Positions 5,097 to 7,919 of a stretch of DNA of 7,919 bases are shown piece by piece. Numbering within the stretch: position 1 is the stretch's first letter; each line of letters begins with the position of its first letter. Position numbers and translations under genes: made by a program. The stretch is from Actinomycetes bacterium (GTDB lineage: Bacteria > Actinomycetota > Acidimicrobiia > Acidimicrobiales > Acidimicrobiaceae). The notes under the pieces are model-generated. The model was given only the letters and a program-made list of their open reading frames with translations. It did not search any database and had not been told where the DNA came from. Location: positions 1 to 7,919 of the forward strand of contig JAKBSX010000102.1 of assembly GCA_021844725.1 (NCBI GenBank). Reading direction: 5' to 3'.

Positions 5097-7646
5097 TTAT
5101 GCCACGCTGAAACCAAGGAGCTTCTTCCTAAATTCCAAATTTACCTGGTATCGCTCAAGGGTTTGTTGCAAACTTTTTTCACCCGAAGGTATCTGATGCG
5201 ATTTGAAGAAGCCGTTGATCTCGTCTGCCAATAGATGAGATTCTTCAGAAATAAGCGCCGTTACGCCTGACAACATTCGGGAAATAGTGTTGTCAGGAAA
5301 TCTCTCCAGCAGGGAGTCCCAGTTCGCCTTAAGGAACTCCCATGCCAGTGGACCAGAAGATTTACCAGTTAGAAGACTTGCAATCACGAACGGACCATTC
5401 TGGCTTCTGATGTCATCAAGCGTCATACGAAGAACCTTATTTATCAATTCCGGCTCTCGAAAGTGCGTCAGTGCCATCAGATACCTGTTCTCTTCCTGAG
5501 GAGTGGAAGGATGGCGGTATCTATCCAACATGAAAGCAAAGTCAGCTTCATCCCCATTGAAGGCGACTACCTTTAGCACCGCCGATATAATATCGGGGTC
5601 AATGTCCTGCTCTATCGACATTTCACGGACGAACAGCTCTTTGCACTCAGCTATGGTGTCAAGGTGTTTTCCAATTGTGCCTAACGCTGCAATGACTGAA
5701 GCGCGCAATCTTGAGGTGCCTTCCGGCTCGTCAGTTTTGGCTTCAAATCCGATTTTCTCAAGCAGGGGAAGCAGAATTTGTTGGCATTTTGTTGCCAGGA
5801 ATTCCCGTTTTTCTCCCTCAAAAATCAATTCCATAACCGATAGCGCAGATATCATAAGATCCCATAAGCTGGGGTCGGTTTCCGGAGCAATTGCCTCCAG
5901 CAGATCAAAGAAATTTGCAACTTCAAGCTTTTGGGAAAGCACAAGTGCCCAGATATCGCTGGCAAGATTGAATTTTTCCAAATCCTCAAGCTCGGCAAAA
6001 TTGTCAAGAAGTCTCTGGAGCAGCTGCTGGTCATAGGAGGCTCTGAAGAAGCCCCAACCTCCAGCGTTTACAATCACCAGGTCCTCTTGCGAGGCAAGTC
6101 TAAGACGAAGCGGTTCGCTGTCTAAAAGTGTTCTTTGGACGTTTTCACCGATCCTTATTGATAACGGAACTCTCCATGAGGTTCCGACCATCGACTCGCT
6201 GCCTTTATAGCTTTGCGGATCTAGATATGAGAACGGTTTCTGAGTTACTTTTACTTCATCGCCGTCGAGTTCAGCTGTGATAAGGGGGTGCCCTCCCTGA
6301 AATACCCAATCGATCATCGTCTGTGATATTGGTTCGCCGCTTGACTCCTCAAGCGCGCTCCACAAGTCAGTGGTTTCGGCGTTGGCATATTTGTGTGAAT
6401 TAAGGTAGTTGGTAATTCCAGATCTGAAAGTGTCCTGCCCGAGGTAACGCTCAAGCATTCTTAGCACGCTGGCGCCTTTTTCATACGTTAGGACGTCGAA
6501 CATTCCCTCCGCATCAGACGGCTTTTCAACCTTGAATTCGATAGATCTGGTATTGTGAAGTCCGTCAATTGCCAACGCTGCGCTTTTGGATAGCCCGAAA
6601 GAAACCCAACGCTTCCAGCTGGGGTTATAGGCATCCGTGGCCAGCAGCTCCATGAAGGTTGCGAATGCTTCGTTCAGCCATAAACCGTTCCACCATTTCA
6701 TAGTCACCAGGTCGCCAAACCACATGTGGGCGATTTCGTGACATATGACGTCCACAATTCGTTCAAGTTCGATTCTGGACGATTTATCTGGATCGACAAG
6801 AAGCAGCGTTTCCCGGAAAGTAACTGCTCCCAAGTTCTCCATTGCGCCAAAGGCGAAATCAGGAATTGCAATAAGGTCTAATTTTTCGCCCGGGTACGGG
6901 ATCGAGAACCAGGAGGAAAAGAATTCAAGCGCGTGAATAGCCACTTGTTGGGCAAAACTGTGAAGGTGCTGTTGATTCGGTTTCGAGATAATTCTGATGG
7001 GGACGCCTGATCCCATTTTTACTTCAGAGGCCTCAAGCGGCCCTATGATCATGGCTACAAGATAGGTTGACATTGGGATTGTATCTCTGAACCTGACCAG
7101 TTTGTGACCATCATCAAGCTCCGTTGTTGACTCTTCCGGAGCATTTGAGACAGCAAGAAAATCCCGGGGTGTCTCGATGGAAATACCGAAGACTGCCTTT
7201 AGATCCGGCTCGTCGTAGCACGGAAATGCCTTACGGGCGTCCGTTGCCTCAAACTGGGTTGTGGCTAAATATTTGGGCTCACCGTCTGCAGTGTCGAAGC
7301 GACTTTTGTAAAATCCTGACAGTTGGTCATTGAGGAACCCTTTGAATGAGAGTTCCAAAGTCGCGTTTCCGACCGGGATCTGTTCGGGGAAAGAAAATAT
7401 TACTCTTTCGTTCTCGTTTTCGAGCTGTATGGATCCCTCAAAAGTCCCGGCCGAATTGGAAAGGCGGACTGATTCAATTTCCAGGTCCACTGAATTCAGG
7501 GTGATTGTGTCAGAGGGTTGACTAACCTCAATATCTATCGATTCAGTTCCACTAAAGGTGAAATTATCGAAATCGGGGCGGACCCTTAGAGAGTATCTTT
7601 TGGGTACTGTGTTTCTTGGCAGTCTGTAGTTGGTTGAATTATCCAC
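5097..7646 (-). CDS. pepN: M1-family zinc aminopeptidase (aminopeptidase N / ERAP1-type)
   Basis: The product has 849 residues and is complete. The N-terminal beta domain (about 5-195) leads into the thermolysin-like catalytic domain. This domain has the substrate-binding GAMEN motif at 267-271, the zinc site HEIAH at 303-307 and the third zinc ligand E326 in WLNEAF, that is HEXXH-X18-E. Y388 in DVLTYEKG matches the catalytic tyrosine. Residues from about 515 to 840 form a helical C-terminal domain of the ERAP1_C type. The enzyme should remove N-terminal residues from peptides, probably in the cytosol because no signal peptide is seen. The start is GTG 7646: an in-frame stop lies a short way upstream, and YRLPRNTVPKRYSLRVRPD is a normal N-terminus for the family. 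The Shine-Dalgarno is poor (GGTAAG, 4 bases away). It appears to be transcribed alone, from the promoter at 7710-7738, and ends before the hairpin at 5012-5047. All key residues are intact. The gene symbol follows family usage. Confidence 0.95.
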   Translation of the reverse strand: MDNSTNYRLPRNTVPKRYSLRVRPDFDNFTFSGTESIDIEVSQPSDTITLNSVDLEIESVRLSNSAGTFEGSIQLENENERVIFSFPEQIPVGNATLELSFKGFLNDQLSGFYKSRFDTADGEPKYLATTQFEATDARKAFPCYDEPDLKAVFGISIETPRDFLAVSNAPEESTTELDDGHKLVRFRDTIPMSTYLVAMIIGPLEASEVKMGSGVPIRIISKPNQQHLHSFAQQVAIHALEFFSSWFSIPYPGEKLDLIAIPDFAFGAMENLGAVTFRETLLLVDPDKSSRIELERIVDVICHEIAHMWFGDLVTMKWWNGLWLNEAFATFMELLATDAYNPSWKRWVSFGLSKSAALAIDGLHNTRSIEFKVEKPSDAEGMFDVLTYEKGASVLRMLERYLGQDTFRSGITNYLNSHKYANAETTDLWSALEESSGEPISQTMIDWVFQGGHPLITAELDGDEVKVTQKPFSYLDPQSYKGSESMVGTSWRVPLSIRIGENVQRTLLDSEPLRLRLASQEDLVIVNAGGWGFFRASYDQQLLQRLLDNFAELEDLEKFNLASDIWALVLSQKLEVANFFDLLEAIAPETDPSLWDLMISALSVMELIFEGEKREFLATKCQQILLPLLEKIGFEAKTDEPEGTSRLRASVIAALGTIGKHLDTIAECKELFVREMSIEQDIDPDIISAVLKVVAFNGDEADFAFMLDRYRHPSTPQEENRYLMALTHFREPELINKVLRMTLDDIRSQNGPFVIASLLTGKSSGPLAWEFLKANWDSLLERFPDNTISRMLSGVTALISEESHLLADEINGFFKSHQIPSGEKSLQQTLERYQVNLEFRKKLLGFSVA

Positions 7647-7660
7647 AAAACTTACCGTAG

Positions 7661-7690
7661 TTGATTATCTGACCAATTGGTAGCTATGTT
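7661..7690 (+). promoter_or_regulatory. Candidate promoter for the sugar kinase gene
   Basis: TTGATT (7661-7666) and TATGTT (7685-7690) are separated by 18 bases, each matching the sigma70 consensus at 4 of 6 positions. It points toward the PfkB-like reading frame about 70 bases downstream. The palindrome ACCAATTGGT lies in its spacer. Moderate to weak evidence. Confidence 0.3.
7672..7681. promoter_or_regulatory. Perfect 10-bp palindrome ACCAATTGGT, possible operator
   Basis: The palindrome sits between the divergent aminopeptidase and sugar kinase genes, in the spacer of the candidate plus-strand promoter and in the predicted 5' leader of the aminopeptidase. Its centre is 29 bp from that of the larger palindrome at 7699-7712, and both contain CCAA and TTGG half-elements. 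A regulator binding site is possible but unproven. Confidence 0.3.
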
Positions 7691-7698
7691 TGTGCAAG

Positions 7699-7712
7699 AA
7701 TTTGGCCAAATT
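7699..7712. promoter_or_regulatory. Perfect 14-bp palindrome AATTTGGCCAAATT, probable operator
   Basis: All 14 bases read the same on both strands, in the non-coding region between two divergent genes. It overlaps the -10 box (7710-7715) and the expected transcription start of the aminopeptidase promoter. This is where a dimeric repressor would block transcription. No regulator gene lies nearby in the window, so the binding protein is unknown. Confidence 0.45.
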
Positions 7713-7738
7713 ATCGGAGTATCGCTTCTAGCTGGCAA
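7710..7738 (-). promoter_or_regulatory. Sigma70-like promoter for the aminopeptidase gene
   Basis: On the minus strand the -35 box TTGCCA (7738-7733) and the -10 box GATAAT (7715-7710) are separated by exactly 17 bases. Each matches the consensus at 5 of 6 positions. Transcription would start near 7703 and leave a leader of about 57 bases before GTG 7646. This is the best promoter match I found in the window. Confidence 0.6.
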
Positions 7739-7761
7739 TATAGAGAGGTGTGAGAATTATC

Positions 7762-7919
7762 GTGGATTCGATGAGATTTGGTTCGACCAACGATGTAGTT
7801 GCCTTGGGAAGCGCGATAGTAGATGTTTTTTGCAGCGTTTCGGAAGATTTGCTAGATCAACTTGGCCTGAAAAAAGGATTGATGCAGCTGGTTGGTCCGG
7901 CTTGATCCGCTACATCGAT
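7762..7919 (+). pseudogene. N-terminal fragment of a PfkB/adenosine-kinase-like sugar kinase, frame broken near the window end
   Basis: From GTG 7762 the frame reads VDSMRFGSTNDVVALGSAIV and continues DVFCSVSEDLLDQLGLKKG, then LMQLVGPA and TGA at 7903-7905. The DVVALG.AIVDV strand and the GL.KG.M.LV element are the familiar N-terminus of PfkB-family carbohydrate kinases of the adenosine kinase/ribokinase type, which phosphorylate a sugar or nucleoside with ATP. The family has about 300-330 residues, so the stop after 47 codons breaks the gene. TGGTTGGT at 7889-7896 is a 4-bp tandem repeat; with one copy removed the frame continues LVRLDPLHR to the window edge. This is therefore a real frameshift or a sequencing or assembly error. 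ATG 7771 and GTG 7750 are alternative starts; GAGAGG at 7743-7748 could be the ribosome site, though its 13-base spacing to GTG 7762 is long. The catalytic residues of the family lie beyond the window. Confidence 0.6.

Noticed and set aside
5503..6036. 177-codon plus-strand frame opposite the aminopeptidase gene
   Set aside because: It is antisense to the well-supported M1 C-terminal domain and is serine-rich, as expected of a shadow frame. No motif or promoter supports it.
7491..7500. Palindrome CTGAATTCAG
   Set aside because: It lies inside the aminopeptidase coding sequence, and palindromes of this length centred on GAATTC are expected by chance.

Overview
The window looks like chromosomal DNA from a bacterium, most likely an actinobacterium of moderate GC (roughly half G+C by eye). 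Several genes start with GTG or TTG, and the protein families fit: a GT4 glycosyltransferase, small SAM methyltransferases, a prenyltransferase/squalene-cyclase-type alpha-barrel protein, an OmpR/HisKA pair and an ERAP1-type M1 aminopeptidase. A moderate-GC member of the Acidimicrobiia is my best guess, but this is an inference from protein style and no marker gene proves it. There are no tRNA or rRNA genes, CRISPR arrays, insertion sequences or phage genes.

Layout. (1) 2-2157, plus strand: three tightly packed genes, namely the C-terminal part of a GT4 glycosyltransferase (cut by the window edge), a class I SAM methyltransferase and a prenyltransferase-like alpha-barrel protein. The gaps are 7 bases and then an 8-base overlap, so they look like one operon. 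(2) 4842-2138, minus strand: an OmpR-type response regulator, its HisKA sensor kinase and a second SAM methyltransferase of the Methyltransf_24/TylF-like type. Start and stop codons overlap or lie within 9 bases, so this is a second operon that converges on the first. The last genes of the two operons overlap tail to tail by 20 bases. (3) 4843-5096: a 254-base intergenic region with a strong 10-bp hairpin behind the aminopeptidase gene, plus weak promoter and direct-repeat signals ahead of the response regulator. (4) 7646-5097, minus strand: a complete 849-residue M1 zinc aminopeptidase. (5) 7647-7761: a divergent promoter region with two perfect palindromes. (6) 7762 to the end, plus strand: the N-terminus of a PfkB/adenosine-kinase-like sugar kinase whose frame is broken near the window end next to a TGGT tandem duplication.

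How the genes may work together (inference): the glycosyltransferase, two methyltransferases and alpha-barrel protein look like a small pathway that modifies a glycan, lipid or secondary metabolite. One methyltransferase is translationally coupled to a two-component system, so an envelope-sensed signal may control at least that step. Product and substrate cannot be read from the sequence. The aminopeptidase and sugar kinase look like ordinary housekeeping genes, but they share an intergenic region with operator-like palindromes.
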